Notes: generated by a model not told the origin, from the sequence alone. DNA of 64,000 nucleotides from JADGNF01 sp964582085 (GCA_964582085.1 CAZOPV010000017.1:1-64000), one strand, 5' to 3'. Counted from the first letter of the stretch, positions 27,195-36,703 are shown. A program made the numbers and translations.

Positions 27195-30125
27195 TCAGAA
27201 TCTTTTGCTTATGGCTTTGCGTTCTGCTTCAAGAATTAGCTCATAAAATCTATCATTCAGTTTAGGTTCTTCTTCGAGAACACCAATAACATCTGATGGT
27301 TGCACTCTTCTGGCACATAAAGCAACAGCTGCAACCTTTCCATATTTTGCCATTAACTGGGCAGTCTGTAGTGCATATTTATGCAGTTTTTCCTCGTTTT
27401 TTGTCAGTTTTTCGCCTTTCTTTTCAAGAATTGGAAGCAATTTTTCTTCCTCAACTTTCAGAAGTCCCAGAGCTGAAGAATCACATCTTGGACATTTAGG
27501 CTTATCTGCCAAATCCTTTGCTCGTATCATTTCCATATAATTCCAACAGTTTGTGCATACAAAACTGCATGTTTCATTAAGTAATCGTGCCTTTGCGGAT
27601 TCGATAAGGACAGCACGCATCCTTTCTGGAGGAATCAAATCAGTTTTCATGCTTACACGTTCAATGCCTACACGGGCAATAGGAGTAGCATTACCGCCAG
27701 TTTCGGCTTTTTTTATTTGAATTTCGCCTTCGCGAATTTTTCCAAGAACATAAACAAGTTTTTCAAGGTCCAAATCTTTTGTGAAAACTTCTTTTAATGC
27801 TTCCTCATAAATAGGTGTGTCTTCTACAGTCTTTATTAATCTCTGAAGACTTACATTGCTGAAGTCGACCCATTTCTTTAGCGCTCCAAAACGTCGTGCT
27901 ACGTGAATAATTCTTCTTTTGAAAAGCCCTGTTTTCACAGTCGCCCTTGTTAAAGCGTCTCTTATTGCTTGATCTGGCATAGCCCGTATTTCATCGAACA
28001 ATTTGATTATTATGTTCGAGTTTGCTGTGCCCATTGTTTGTACGAAAATGCGATAGGGATCATGTTGAACGACTACGCTGTATCCGACTTTTTCAGTGAG
28101 TAATTGACCTAGTAATTGTGCTAGGGCTCTGTTCGTAAGAGACCCGAAGTTGGAGTGAATTATGACAAAGTCTTCCCAATCTTCCATGATTATTCGCTTG
28201 TCTGTTGGAGCTGGAAATGCTGATGTTACGTGCTCAATTGTTTCGGCTAAGGCACGCAAAATAGTGTCCTTATCAGATGGATACTTCTCACTTAATTTTT
28301 CAGCGATTTCCTCTCTTGGAATTCCCTTCTGCACTTGTTCTTCAACAAAACCTCTAATTACGCCCACTTCTTGCGCCACTTCAAAAGGAACTGGAATTTC
28401 TTCACCTATCCAGCTTGGTATAGCTCCAGCGGGGTCATCGACTGGTTTTACATGAACTTTCTCCTCGGAAATGTGCAATATTCGCCATGGGCTTCCTCTA
28501 ATAATGAATTTTGTTCCTGGCTTGCCATATTCAGCCATGAAAGCCTCGTCTAAAACTCCTATTGCAGATTCGTTTGTTTCATCCACTACTAGGAATTGTT
28601 TTTCCTCTGGTATCATGGATAAATTGTCAAAGTAATATTCAAACAGAGCCTTTGTTGTGCGTGGTTTCAAAGCTATCTTGTCTTCGAAGGAGACCCATGC
28701 TAAGCGTGGAAAACGTTGATGCATATACCTCAAAATTTTTTCAATGTCTTCTATTGTCAAATCCTCATAAGGATAAGCATTTCTGAACATCTCATATATT
28801 TCATTAAATTCCAGTCTTCTGTTTTTAAGCAGTAAACCTGCAATCTGGTGAGCAAGGGCATCGTAGGGTTTTGGTGGAATTTCTACTGGTTCAAGGTCTT
28901 CTTTTAAAGCTTTTCTTGCTATAGCCAAAGCCTCTAAAGCATCGTCAGAATCCATCGTAACAATTAATCCTTCTGCTATGCGTCCGATTCGATGACCACT
29001 TCTGCCAACCCGCTGTATAAGCCTTGTAACTTGTCTTGGGCTCATGTATTGTATGACCAAGTCTATTCTGCCAACGTCTATGCCTAACTCGAGGCTGCTT
29101 GTGCAAACAAGTCCTTTTAATTCGCCGTTTTTTAATCCTCTTTCGGCGGCGATTCGAGATGGTTTAGCAAGAGAGCCGTGATGTATGGAAACTGGAAAAT
29201 CCATGTCCCAAACTTTGAATCTGCTTGCTAATACTTCTGATATTGCCCGCGTATTAGTAAATAAAAGCACAGACTTGTGCCTACTAATAAAATCACGGAT
29301 TAACCTTAATCTAGCTGCAACTTCTGGATGAGTATAAAGTTGTGTAGAAAGCCTAAAATCATCGGAATCGGGCTTTGGAAAAACTATCTTTAGATGCATC
29401 ATTCTGGCAACCGGAACGTGGACAATTTCAACACTTCTGTTCTTCCCTACGAGAAACTGAGCTACTCTCTCTGGACTGCCAATGGTTGCTGATAATCCTA
29501 TTACTTGAAAGTCTCTGCCAATTAATGCTCTAAGCCTTTCCAAACCCAAAACTAGTTGACTTCCGCGTTTGCTGTCAGCCATTTCATGCACTTCGTCTAT
29601 TATTATCCATCGCACTCGCTGAAGATGCTGGCGCATAAGCCATCCTGGCAATATGGCTTGCAATGTTTCAGGAGTAGTAATTAAAATGTCTGGTGGACTT
29701 CGGGCTTGTCTTGTTCGCTCCTTCGTTTCTGTATCGCCATGTCTTACAGCTAATTTTATGTCTAGATTGTTACACCACCATTCCAGCCTCTCTAGCATGT
29801 CACGGTTTAAGGCTCGCAAAGGAGTAATATACAGAACCTTAATGCCAGGCATTCCTTGTTGTCCTTGGAGAAGCATGCTCAAGACTGGTAAAAAAGCGGC
29901 TTCTGTCTTACCAGTTGCTGTAGGCGAGATAAGAAGGACATTTTTTCCATCAAGAATTTTTGGAATAGTTTTCTCTTGGGGCTCTGTTGGCTTAGAGAAT
30001 CCTCTCTGTTCAACAAGCCTTCGAACGGGCTTAACAAGCAAATCAAAAGCGTTTTTCGTAGGGTTCTTCAAGATTTGTTGAACCTCGATGCTAAGGAATA
30101 AGCGGAAAACCGTAGGTAAAAGCAT
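27195..30125 (-). CDS. lhr: Lhr-family DEAD/DEAH-box ATP-dependent helicase
   Basis: This large 3'-5' superfamily 2 helicase of 976 residues has motif I SPTATGKTEA (about residues 69-78), Ia ITPLRALNRDM, II DEVHEMAD (about 176), III GLSATIG, then the second RecA domain with TNTR, GLVCTSSLELGIDVGRIDLV (V) and QRVGRSGHR (VI, about 362). A winged-helix plus Lhr-core region follows, and near the C-terminus a four-Cys zinc finger (CTNCW ... CPRCD, about 877-903). Archaeal Lhr helicases unwind branched DNA and RNA-DNA hybrids, in repair. The start is uncertain: ATG at 30125 is used; a TTG 54 bases inside has GAGGT upstream. Probably transcribed alone. Confidence 0.93.
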   Translation of the reverse strand: MLLPTVFRLFLSIEVQQILKNPTKNAFDLLVKPVRRLVEQRGFSKPTEPQEKTIPKILDGKNVLLISPTATGKTEAAFLPVLSMLLQGQQGMPGIKVLYITPLRALNRDMLERLEWWCNNLDIKLAVRHGDTETKERTRQARSPPDILITTPETLQAILPGWLMRQHLQRVRWIIIDEVHEMADSKRGSQLVLGLERLRALIGRDFQVIGLSATIGSPERVAQFLVGKNRSVEIVHVPVARMMHLKIVFPKPDSDDFRLSTQLYTHPEVAARLRLIRDFISRHKSVLLFTNTRAISEVLASRFKVWDMDFPVSIHHGSLAKPSRIAAERGLKNGELKGLVCTSSLELGIDVGRIDLVIQYMSPRQVTRLIQRVGRSGHRIGRIAEGLIVTMDSDDALEALAIARKALKEDLEPVEIPPKPYDALAHQIAGLLLKNRRLEFNEIYEMFRNAYPYEDLTIEDIEKILRYMHQRFPRLAWVSFEDKIALKPRTTKALFEYYFDNLSMIPEEKQFLVVDETNESAIGVLDEAFMAEYGKPGTKFIIRGSPWRILHISEEKVHVKPVDDPAGAIPSWIGEEIPVPFEVAQEVGVIRGFVEEQVQKGIPREEIAEKLSEKYPSDKDTILRALAETIEHVTSAFPAPTDKRIIMEDWEDFVIIHSNFGSLTNRALAQLLGQLLTEKVGYSVVVQHDPYRIFVQTMGTANSNIIIKLFDEIRAMPDQAIRDALTRATVKTGLFKRRIIHVARRFGALKKWVDFSNVSLQRLIKTVEDTPIYEEALKEVFTKDLDLEKLVYVLGKIREGEIQIKKAETGGNATPIARVGIERVSMKTDLIPPERMRAVLIESAKARLLNETCSFVCTNCWNYMEMIRAKDLADKPKCPRCDSSALGLLKVEEEKLLPILEKKGEKLTKNEEKLHKYALQTAQLMAKYGKVAAVALCARRVQPSDVIGVLEEEPKLNDRFYELILEAERKAISKRF

Positions 30126-30264
30126 TTTGGAAGTCTTTATCTGCTATCTTGGGTTTCATAAATATTACGTAGCCAAAGCTTTTGGCGTTCTATATTTGGA
30201 TTAGATTGTACTAGAAATTAGATTCTAATATGACGGAAATTCTTATACAAACAGGATATTGATC

Positions 30265-30770
30265 ATGGAAAGGAAATTAGTTTTTACAATAATGCTTATG
30301 CTTATTTTAATGTGTTTTCATAGCGACATTTGACATCCATTAAAGTCAGCAAGTGCTAATATTACAAGTCTGCCTGGAAGCGATGGAATAGGCAACATAC
30401 CATACTAACTCTTCCCTTATGGCGAGGACCGTTATCCACTTATGAACCCGTGGATAGTGATACATGACATATCCATTGTAAACCTAAGATTCTCAACCGA
30501 AAACCCCAAGATAAATGAAACATTGCGTATCTATGTGACTCTTCAGAATGTAGGGAATTTCACTGAAACATTTAATGTAAGCGTAATTACACAAGAGTAT
30601 GGGACCCCTTAATTGGAACTCAAACCATAACATTAGAGCTTGAAGCCACGATGACCCTAAACTTCACATGGACACCAACAACCAGCGGAAGTTATGAAAT
30701 AAAGGCCTACACAAGCACAATCCTAAACGACGCCAATCCACTGGACAACACAAAAATAGCCTATCTCTAA
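30265..30770 (+). pseudogene. Decayed secreted NosD/CARDB-type surface protein
   Basis: An ATG at 30265 opens MERKLVFTIMLMLILMCFHS, a signal peptide that stops early (TGA). In successive frames the downstream DNA still reads as surface-protein pieces: SLPGSDGIGNIPY, then LFPYGEDRYPLMNPWIVIHD followed by SIVNLRFST and VTLQNVGNFTETFNVSV, stop, and in a third frame IGTQTITLELEATMTLNFTW followed by a stretch ending LDNTKIAYL-stop. The PLMNPW and NVGNFTETFNV pieces are typical of the end of NosD beta-helix proteins joined to a CARDB/Ig-like domain in archaea. At least four lesions (stops and frameshifts) are visible, and the beta-helix middle is deleted. Confidence 0.75.
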
Positions 30771-30857
30771 GTAACTTTTAGATAGCACAAGTGTCACTGT
30801 TGAGGAAGCTCCGAATAGGCTTATATCGCCATTTTTTAATGTAAAATAAGATGTGCG

Positions 30858-31370
30858 ATGCCGCTGGCTAGAAAAGCGAAAGGACACGGAAGGCGCAGTA
30901 AGAAAAGGAAACTGCAAGTTGAAGTTCGACAGATGACTCTGGAGGACCTTTCAGAAGTTTGGCATTTAGGCGAGAGGATTTTCACTCCATCAAGCCTACA
31001 GTTTACTTATCGAACATGGAATATTAATGAGTTGCTGTCTCTCTTTAGTAGCGAACCAGAACTCTGTCTTGTCGCTGAAGATGCTAAATCAAAAAGAATA
31101 GTTGGCTTCGCCTTGGGAATTATCTTGAAGCGTCCATTTAGTCCGTGGACTTATGGTTATTTTGTATGGTCTGGCATCCAAAAAATAAAACAAAGACATG
31201 GCGTTGGGAGAAGATTATACAAAGAATTGGAAAGACGATTCAAGAATAGAGGTGCGCGCATTGTTATAGTGGATGTGGAAAGTACCAACATAGCTGGAAT
31301 ACACTTCATCAAAAGGCTAGGATTTAAGCAAGCCCAAACATACATTTGGTACTCTAAAAATCTGGGATGA
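30858..31370 (+). CDS. GNAT-family N-acetyltransferase
   Basis: A 170-residue protein with a basic N-terminal tail (residues 1-22, KAKGHGRRSKKRKLQVEV) then a GNAT fold: VEVRQMTLEDLSEVWHLGERIF, LVAEDAKSKRIVGFALG, and the acetyl-CoA-binding motif QRHGVGRRLYKELERRF (about 109-125, Q/R-x-x-G-x-G/A). The C-terminal ending NIAGIHFIKRLGFKQAQTYIWY matches RimI/Nat3-like acetyltransferases. The basic tail could bind RNA or the ribosome. No partner identified. The start at the ATG at 30858 is plausible, though one more ATG lies just upstream in another frame. Confidence 0.85.
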   Translation: MPLARKAKGHGRRSKKRKLQVEVRQMTLEDLSEVWHLGERIFTPSSLQFTYRTWNINELLSLFSSEPELCLVAEDAKSKRIVGFALGIILKRPFSPWTYGYFVWSGIQKIKQRHGVGRRLYKELERRFKNRGARIVIVDVESTNIAGIHFIKRLGFKQAQTYIWYSKNLG

Positions 31371-31834
31371 AAAAGGAATTAAAGGAAAGAATTCTGCTTG
31401 GTAATTTTTGTCACGTTTGATGCAAATTTCAATAATTAGGCTTATGTATTTTTGCTTAAATCTGCAGCTGAACAAATAAACATCGCACAATCAAACAACA
31501 CCTACATTAATCTAGAAGTGGCAACCGATAATTTCTAAGCAGATTTTATTATCAAACAACATTAAAATTATGTTTCAATAATCATTTGTTTGATATTTTA
31601 AAGCATGTTAACTATAAGCAAGCTCCAAGTTTTTCTTCCATAAGCCCTCAAATTCAATTATGTAGCGCTTTTTAGGTCTTGACTAAAAAGTTGCATTAAA
31701 TTCATTCCATTTTTTTATCAAAAATATGTTTAAACTTTATGTTTCAATAGTGTTTTTCTATTCGAAAACAATGGAAAGTTTTTTATCTATCATCATATGA
31801 AACCATCGTTATCGAGAATGTTGGAGGAAATTAA
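31371..31834. other. AT-rich intergenic region with a short coding remnant
   Basis: No intact gene seen. A 28-codon plus-strand frame (LLKSAAEQINIAQSNNTYIN then LEVATDNF-stop, about 31451-31540) looks like a gene remnant. TATGTTTCAATA occurs twice (31569-31580, 31738-31749) without array structure. A GGAGG near the end is the ribosome-binding site of the zinc-ribbon miniprotein. Confidence 0.4.
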
Positions 31835-32005
31835 ATGGCTAAATGTCCAAAATGCGGAACCGTTGTATCATCACCTAAAAAAACATGGAAAATGGCTGGG
31901 CGTCCAGACAAGTCAGGCAAGAAAATGCAGCTAGAGATTGGACTTTTTGATTGTCCAAAATGTAAGAAACCCTTCCGAGAAGTGCTAAGTAAAAAGAAAA
32001 TATAA
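31835..32005 (+). CDS. 56-residue double-CxxC zinc-ribbon protein
   Basis: Short gene with ATG at 31835, preceded by GGAGG 7 bases upstream, reading MAKCPKCGTVVSSPKKTWKM, then AGRPDKSGKKMQLEIGLFDC, then PKCKKPFREVLSKKKI. Two CPKC-type knuckles, 36 residues apart, with a very basic, glycine/lysine-rich body, match a small archaeal zinc-finger family of Thermoproteota relatives with chromatin- or nucleic-acid-like charge. The strong Shine-Dalgarno and conserved look make this a real gene despite its length. No precise function is known. Confidence 0.75.
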   Translation: MAKCPKCGTVVSSPKKTWKMAGRPDKSGKKMQLEIGLFDCPKCKKPFREVLSKKKI

Positions 32006-32134
32006 ACGTCTTCGATGCCGGTAACTTCGAGTAACAGAGAGTTAGGCAAGAGAGCTCTAAGCTAATCTGTCTTCCCCTATTTTTCCTATTTTAAAGCGTT
32101 AAGTTTTAAAGCATTAAAGCATAAGTCATCAAGA

Positions 32135-33181
32135 ATGCTTCATTTAACAGAAGGCACAAATTTGACTTTAGAACCACTTAAACGCATATGGGAAAATGAA
32201 TATTTCCAAATGGTCATAATGGTTATCCTAATGGCGGTAATAGTTTTTGGCTTTTGGTATGGTTCACAACTAGTGATGGGGTCAGAGTATCCTGCATTAG
32301 CAGTAGCTTCTCAAAGTATGCTGCCAACATTAAACGTAGGCGACGTGATAATAGTCCAAGGGGTATCTGCAGCTCAAATAAATGCCGACTACATAACTGG
32401 AGACATCGTTGTTTTCAAAAGTCCCAAACCTGATGATCCAAATTTTCGCATTGTTCATAGAGCTGTTAAAAAAGTGCAAAACTCTGATGGTACTTGGACT
32501 ATTACCACCCATGGAGATAACAATCTAGTATATGCTGAAGAAATTTTTCATGAGAGCGCCCTTATTGGAAAGGTGATAGCAAAAATTCCATTTGTAGGCA
32601 ATTTTGCTTTATTCGTTAATAGATTGGGGAATTTTTATTTCTTTTTAATTGTAATGATAATTTTTGTTGGCATTTTATTTTCGCTTTTCAGTGGTGATGA
32701 AGAAAAAGAATCTGCTGAAGAAGAGCAGAAAGAGAAATGGAAATTTTTTGGAAAATTAGATATTAAAACAATCTTTTTTATAATCCTAGATGTCCTTCTC
32801 ATAGGAATCTTGCTTTTTAGTCTATTTGGAAGCTTCACTTTTTATCAAATAGGTGCTGATCCTCCCCAAAATGTAACTATTATGGGCATGTACCCCGATT
32901 TGCAATACCATCTAAGTTTTAAAGAAGCTCATAATAATATCCATAACGCTTCTCTTTCTCATGGTTTCCTAACATACGCGATTAACTGCTTTGTAACCGA
33001 CGGTTTACATCAAGGCATACGCCGTGGTGTTCCAACATTCTCTTGGATGCAAGCTTCGCTTTTAGTCTTTTTGCTATTAAACCTTTGGATTGTGATTCGA
33101 CATCTACATTTAGACAAAAAGCTTGAAATGATGATAAGACCTAAAACCGAATTAAGGGAAAGTTCAAAAAACAGTTTTTAA
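32135..33181 (+). CDS. Archaeal-type signal peptidase I (S26B) with C-terminal membrane extension
   Basis: Membrane serine protease that removes signal peptides of secreted proteins. The catalytic Ser is S61 in ASQSMLPTLNVGD, and the His is H108 in RIVHRAVKKV; Ser-His pairing (no Lys) is typical of archaeal and ER Sec11-type enzymes. GDIVVF and THGDNN motifs lie around 90 and 127. One helix precedes the catalytic domain (about residues 25-46). After residue 165 the protein continues for 180 residues with three further helices and an extracytoplasmic loop, unlike the usual 170-220-residue enzyme. No Shine-Dalgarno is visible. TBP follows 53 bases later. Confidence 0.9.
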   Translation: MLHLTEGTNLTLEPLKRIWENEYFQMVIMVILMAVIVFGFWYGSQLVMGSEYPALAVASQSMLPTLNVGDVIIVQGVSAAQINADYITGDIVVFKSPKPDDPNFRIVHRAVKKVQNSDGTWTITTHGDNNLVYAEEIFHESALIGKVIAKIPFVGNFALFVNRLGNFYFFLIVMIIFVGILFSLFSGDEEKESAEEEQKEKWKFFGKLDIKTIFFIILDVLLIGILLFSLFGSFTFYQIGADPPQNVTIMGMYPDLQYHLSFKEAHNNIHNASLSHGFLTYAINCFVTDGLHQGIRRGVPTFSWMQASLLVFLLLNLWIVIRHLHLDKKLEMMIRPKTELRESSKNSF

Positions 33182-33234
33182 AACCCAATGCTTTATAAAG
33201 GGTATTTAAGCATTCACTATAAGAAGTGAGATTT

Positions 33235-33795
33235 ATGCCAAAGGTTAAAGCTGTCGTAAACATTGAAAATGTTGTTGCTTCGGCTACTTTGAATCAAAAA
33301 GTTGACTTAAACGCTGTTGTTAAAGGTTATCCAGGTGTAGAATATCGTCCTGAACAGTTTCCTGGATTAGTGTTTAGACTTAAGAGACCAAAAACAGCTA
33401 CTCTAATTTTTAATTCTGGAAAGATGGTATGCACGGGTGCAAAATCGGAGAAAGAAGCGCGCAGAGCCGTCATAAAGGTTATTAAAGAGCTGAAGAAAGG
33501 TGGAATAATAATCATCAGCAAGCCTGAGTTGAAAATCCAGAATATCGTAGCTTCTGCAAGTCTAGGTGGCATGATTGATTTGGAAAAATCGGCATATGTT
33601 CTCGAGAAAACTATGTATGAGCCGGAGCAGTTTCCAGGTTTAATTTATAGAATGGATGAGCCTAAAGTTGTCATACTATTGTTTGCTAGTGGAAAGCTTG
33701 TTTGCACAGGAGCAAAGAAGGAACAGGACGTGTATGATGCGGTGCATAAGCTTCATAAAATGTTAGAGGAACAAGAACTCATATTCTATGAGTAG
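33235..33795 (+). CDS. tbp: TATA-box-binding protein
   Basis: TBP is the general transcription factor binding the archaeal TATA box. The 186-residue protein is two tandem direct repeats: the first with VNIENVVASATLNQKVDLN, PEQFPGLVFRLKRPKTATLI and FNSGKMVCTGAKSEKEA; the second with IQNIVASASLGG, PEQFPGLIYRMDEPKVVILL and FASGKLVCTGAKKEQD. Paired phenylalanines and the FxSGKxVCTGAK loops are the DNA-intercalating and minor-groove elements. An acidic C-terminus (EEQELIFYE) follows. The ATG at 33235 gives the usual MPKVKAVVNIENV start; a GTG 9 bases upstream adds 3 residues. Confidence 0.97.
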   Translation: MPKVKAVVNIENVVASATLNQKVDLNAVVKGYPGVEYRPEQFPGLVFRLKRPKTATLIFNSGKMVCTGAKSEKEARRAVIKVIKELKKGGIIIISKPELKIQNIVASASLGGMIDLEKSAYVLEKTMYEPEQFPGLIYRMDEPKVVILLFASGKLVCTGAKKEQDVYDAVHKLHKMLEEQELIFYE

Positions 33796-33812
33796 TATTG
33801 CTTCGTCCTCAT

Positions 33813-34448
33813 TTATTTCTTATATTTTTTGGTTTGTTTCAGAATGGTTTTCAATTGTTCTTCATCTATTGCCTCTATTTCATATAGCCTTTCAGCTATC
33901 TCGCCAACATTGAGCATTGCGTGAAGCTTTATTCCACTCTTCTCAAGCTTTTCTTTTCCACCCTCTTCCCTGTCCAAAAGCACAACGGCATCTGTTACCA
34001 CCCCGCCTTCTGCCCTTATGGCTTTTGCCGCATTCCTCAACGATATGCCAGTTGTAATTAGGTCATCAACTAGCAAAACTCGGTTTCCTGGAGCAATTAT
34101 CCCTTCTATTCTTCTTTGTCTTCCATGGAGGCGCACTCCTTTGCGGATGTATATAAATGGTTTCTTTAGATGGTAGGCAATTATGGATGCAAATGGTATG
34201 CCCGCTACTGGAATTCCAGTTATTCTCTCAAAATTTTTGCTCTCTATCTCTTTTTTTATAAAGTCTACATAGAACTCACAGATTTTTTGAAAAGCGTCGG
34301 GGAAGCTTGGCACTATTCTTAAATCAATGTAGTAGGGGCTTATTCTACCACTTGTAAGTTTAAATGTCCCAAACTGCAATGCACCAATCTTGTTCAGAAT
34401 TTTGCAAATCTCTATCTTACCGGTCTCGTCGTTTTTTTTGATAGGCAC
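33813..34448 (-). CDS. pyrE: Orotate phosphoribosyltransferase
   Basis: PyrE makes OMP from orotate and PRPP in pyrimidine synthesis. The 211-residue protein has FGTFKLTSGRISPYYIDLR (orotate loop) near residue 26, GIPVAGIPFASIIAYHL near 78, the flexible loop with IRKGVRLHGRQRRIEG near 102, and the PRPP-binding motif VLLVDDLITTGISL near 122. Length and motifs are canonical. The upstream MBL-fold gene ends 4 bases before its ATG, so both are on one minus-strand transcript. It is convergent with tbp. Confidence 0.95.
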   Translation of the reverse strand: MPIKKNDETGKIEICKILNKIGALQFGTFKLTSGRISPYYIDLRIVPSFPDAFQKICEFYVDFIKKEIESKNFERITGIPVAGIPFASIIAYHLKKPFIYIRKGVRLHGRQRRIEGIIAPGNRVLLVDDLITTGISLRNAAKAIRAEGGVVTDAVVLLDREEGGKEKLEKSGIKLHAMLNVGEIAERLYEIEAIDEEQLKTILKQTKKYKK

Positions 34449-34452
34449 TTTT

Positions 34453-35142
34453 TCACGTCCGTTTTGAAACTTGGTAGATTTTTCCGACTTCTGGAATTAG
34501 GCATGTGACTTTTGGCATTTGCTTTTTCAAGATTTCCGCAAACTTCTTTTGGTCTGCTGGAGAACCAGTGTGATAGGGAACCGCCACCTTTGGCTTCGTT
34601 AACCTTATGATTTCGGCGCCTGTTTCTGGCGACGAACCAGGTGCAATTGAAACTGTACAGAAAACTACATCGAATTTTTCTTTTTCGCCTATTGTTGCCA
34701 TTTCTGGAAATGGTAAACTGTCTGCTGTGTGGAAAATTTTGACTCCGTCTTCGCTTGTTATTATGAAGGATACGGGCGTAGCAGCTGGATGATTGCATTT
34801 TTCAGCCTTTATAGAAACCTCACCGATTTTCATTTCTGAGCCTTGTTGAACCTCGGACAATTTTTCTGAAGGTATAGTGTTCTTTAATCTTTTTGCAGAT
34901 GTTAGGTCAGCCACAACCATGCATTGCGTTAGTTTCTGAATTTCTGAAATAACTGACTGGTCAAGATGGTCGTAATGTTCATGTGTGATTAGAATGGCAT
35001 CAACGTTTTTGAAGTCTCGGGGTTTAACATCAACTGGGTCTATTATCAAAGTTTTTGTAGGGGTTTTTATGGTTACTCCAGAATAACGGTTAAACCATAC
35101 GAAAAAGATTTCGTTTTTTGTAGGAGTTTTTTCGATTGACAT
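34453..35142 (-). CDS. MBL-fold metallohydrolase (UPF0173-like)
   Basis: A 229-residue metallo-beta-lactamase-fold protein with ITHEHYDHLDQSVI (about residues 52-65), an early FNRYSGVTIKTPTKTLIIDPV strand pair, HPAATPVSFII and HTADSLPF (bridging Asp) in the middle, and PYHTGSP near the C-terminus. This fits the UPF0173/UlaG-like branch. The physiological substrate is not known. ATG at 35142 is chosen over a GTG 9 bases upstream. It sits directly ahead of pyrE, suggesting nucleotide-linked expression but no proven link. Confidence 0.82.
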   Translation of the reverse strand: MSIEKTPTKNEIFFVWFNRYSGVTIKTPTKTLIIDPVDVKPRDFKNVDAILITHEHYDHLDQSVISEIQKLTQCMVVADLTSAKRLKNTIPSEKLSEVQQGSEMKIGEVSIKAEKCNHPAATPVSFIITSEDGVKIFHTADSLPFPEMATIGEKEKFDVVFCTVSIAPGSSPETGAEIIRLTKPKVAVPYHTGSPADQKKFAEILKKQMPKVTCLIPEVGKIYQVSKRT

Positions 35143-35292
35143 ATTCCTCACATCTCTTTAATATTGTGTTTTAGTTTTAAAGAACTTGTGTTGCATTGTA
35201 GCGTTAAGCCTTGATAACATAATGGTTTGACTAAATTGCAGAAAGTACCCATAGGCAATCTGTTATCCACTCTGCCTTCTGAAAAAGCATCT

Positions 35293-36570
35293 TTACATTT
35301 TTTGTTTTTCTATACTTGGCTTTTCATTTTTCGCTTCTTGGATAAGAAATAGAATTATAAGGAATGTAGGGATGAGCAATCCAAGTGCTACGTAGAAGGG
35401 TAGTTGGGGAATGAAGTTTACGTATAAATAGCTTCCTAATAGCATGGCTACGCCGTTGAAGATGTAAGCGACAAAATTTCTAAATCCGACAACTTTACCT
35501 CTGTTTACAGGTTCTACAAGGTCCGTTGAAAGTGCCATTGCTGATGACATGACTAACAATTGACCAGTGGCAAAAAGAATCATGGATATCATAACGGTTA
35601 CTAGATTTCCAATGACAAAGATTAGTGTAGCCACGCCTAATGAAGATATGCCGAGGAGCAGTGGAGTTTTTCTTCCTATTTTGTCAACCATCTTGCCTAT
35701 TGGGATAGACATAACAATCATGGTTACTAAGAGGGGAATGAAGGTGAGCCACCATTGTTCTTCGGGTATTCCAAGAATGTCTCTTGCATATATAGCGTTC
35801 ATGACATGGGTAAGCGACATTCCGAACATCACTGTCGTTTGAACAATAAATAGCCAAAATACTGAGCGTGGAACTGCTTTCCATACATTAAAGCATTCTT
35901 TTATAGCCTTTGGGTAAGAAGAAATAAAATATCTGAAGCGAATGGGTTCTTTGTTCATCACGGTTTCCTTCAATTTTAACCGCCAAATTGCTGCAATGAG
36001 GTAGAGAATAGTCACAATTGTATAGATTATTCTCATGCTCCATACCAATCCAAATTGTATCAATAGGATGCCTGCGATTACTGGTCCTGGAGTGTTAAAG
36101 GTGCCATGGATAAGCTGTATTATAGATGAACCCATTCCTCTTCTTTCCGGCGGCAATGAATCTTGAACCATTGCGAACAATGCTGGCTGATAAATAAGGC
36201 AGAGGCTGTGAACAATTGTTCCTAAAAGAATGAAGTGCCATGTTGGAGCAAATGCATAGAATAGATTTGACAAAGCCATGATAAAAGTCATTGTGGTTAT
36301 GAGCCAACGTCTACCATATTTATCTGCAAGATAGCCTCCAGGAAACGCGACGGTAGCCATTGCAACCCAGCTGGCTAGACCTATAATTCCAAGAGCTAAG
36401 CCGCTTCCGCCTAAGGCTTGTACATAGTATTGAAAGTTTGGGGCTGGCATTTCCATTGCTAAATCCATTATTATCCAGCTGACGACTAGAATTTGATAGT
36501 TTCCTGTGATAAAGTAGAATTCCCGTTTAAGAAGGTCGCGTAGTCCCATTAAGTCCCACTTTTGTTTCAT
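35293..36570 (-). CDS. Major facilitator superfamily transporter
   Basis: This 425-residue protein has 12 predicted membrane helices in two six-helix halves. The MFS loop-2/3 signature GGYLADKYGRRWLI is at about residues 77-90, and a second-half version GKMVDKIGRKTPLL at about 273-286. A cytoplasmic central loop (about 190-225) is typical. The protein moves a small solute across the cytoplasmic membrane, driven by an ion gradient; the substrate cannot be read from the sequence. The family is related to drug- or sugar-efflux MFS. Probably a single gene divergent from the LarA-family gene. Confidence 0.88.
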   Translation of the reverse strand: MKQKWDLMGLRDLLKREFYFITGNYQILVVSWIIMDLAMEMPAPNFQYYVQALGGSGLALGIIGLASWVAMATVAFPGGYLADKYGRRWLITTMTFIMALSNLFYAFAPTWHFILLGTIVHSLCLIYQPALFAMVQDSLPPERRGMGSSIIQLIHGTFNTPGPVIAGILLIQFGLVWSMRIIYTIVTILYLIAAIWRLKLKETVMNKEPIRFRYFISSYPKAIKECFNVWKAVPRSVFWLFIVQTTVMFGMSLTHVMNAIYARDILGIPEEQWWLTFIPLLVTMIVMSIPIGKMVDKIGRKTPLLLGISSLGVATLIFVIGNLVTVMISMILFATGQLLVMSSAMALSTDLVEPVNRGKVVGFRNFVAYIFNGVAMLLGSYLYVNFIPQLPFYVALGLLIPTFLIILFLIQEAKNEKPSIEKQKM

Positions 36571-36703
36571 GAACCAGAGAATGTAAGATATAAAGTTGTT
36601 TCTGTGCTTTTAGAATTATTTACGAATTATAACTTGCAGATGATTCCCTTTCTTTGAGTAAAGGCTTAATAATTGCTGCTTGAGTGTTTTCATATTCAAC
36701 GTG

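Noticed and set aside
31569..31749. Two copies of TATGTTTCAATA, reminiscent of the end of CRISPR repeats
   Set aside because: Only two copies, 12 bases long, 169 bases apart, with no spacer regularity or cas genes. Chance AT-rich repeats are more likely.
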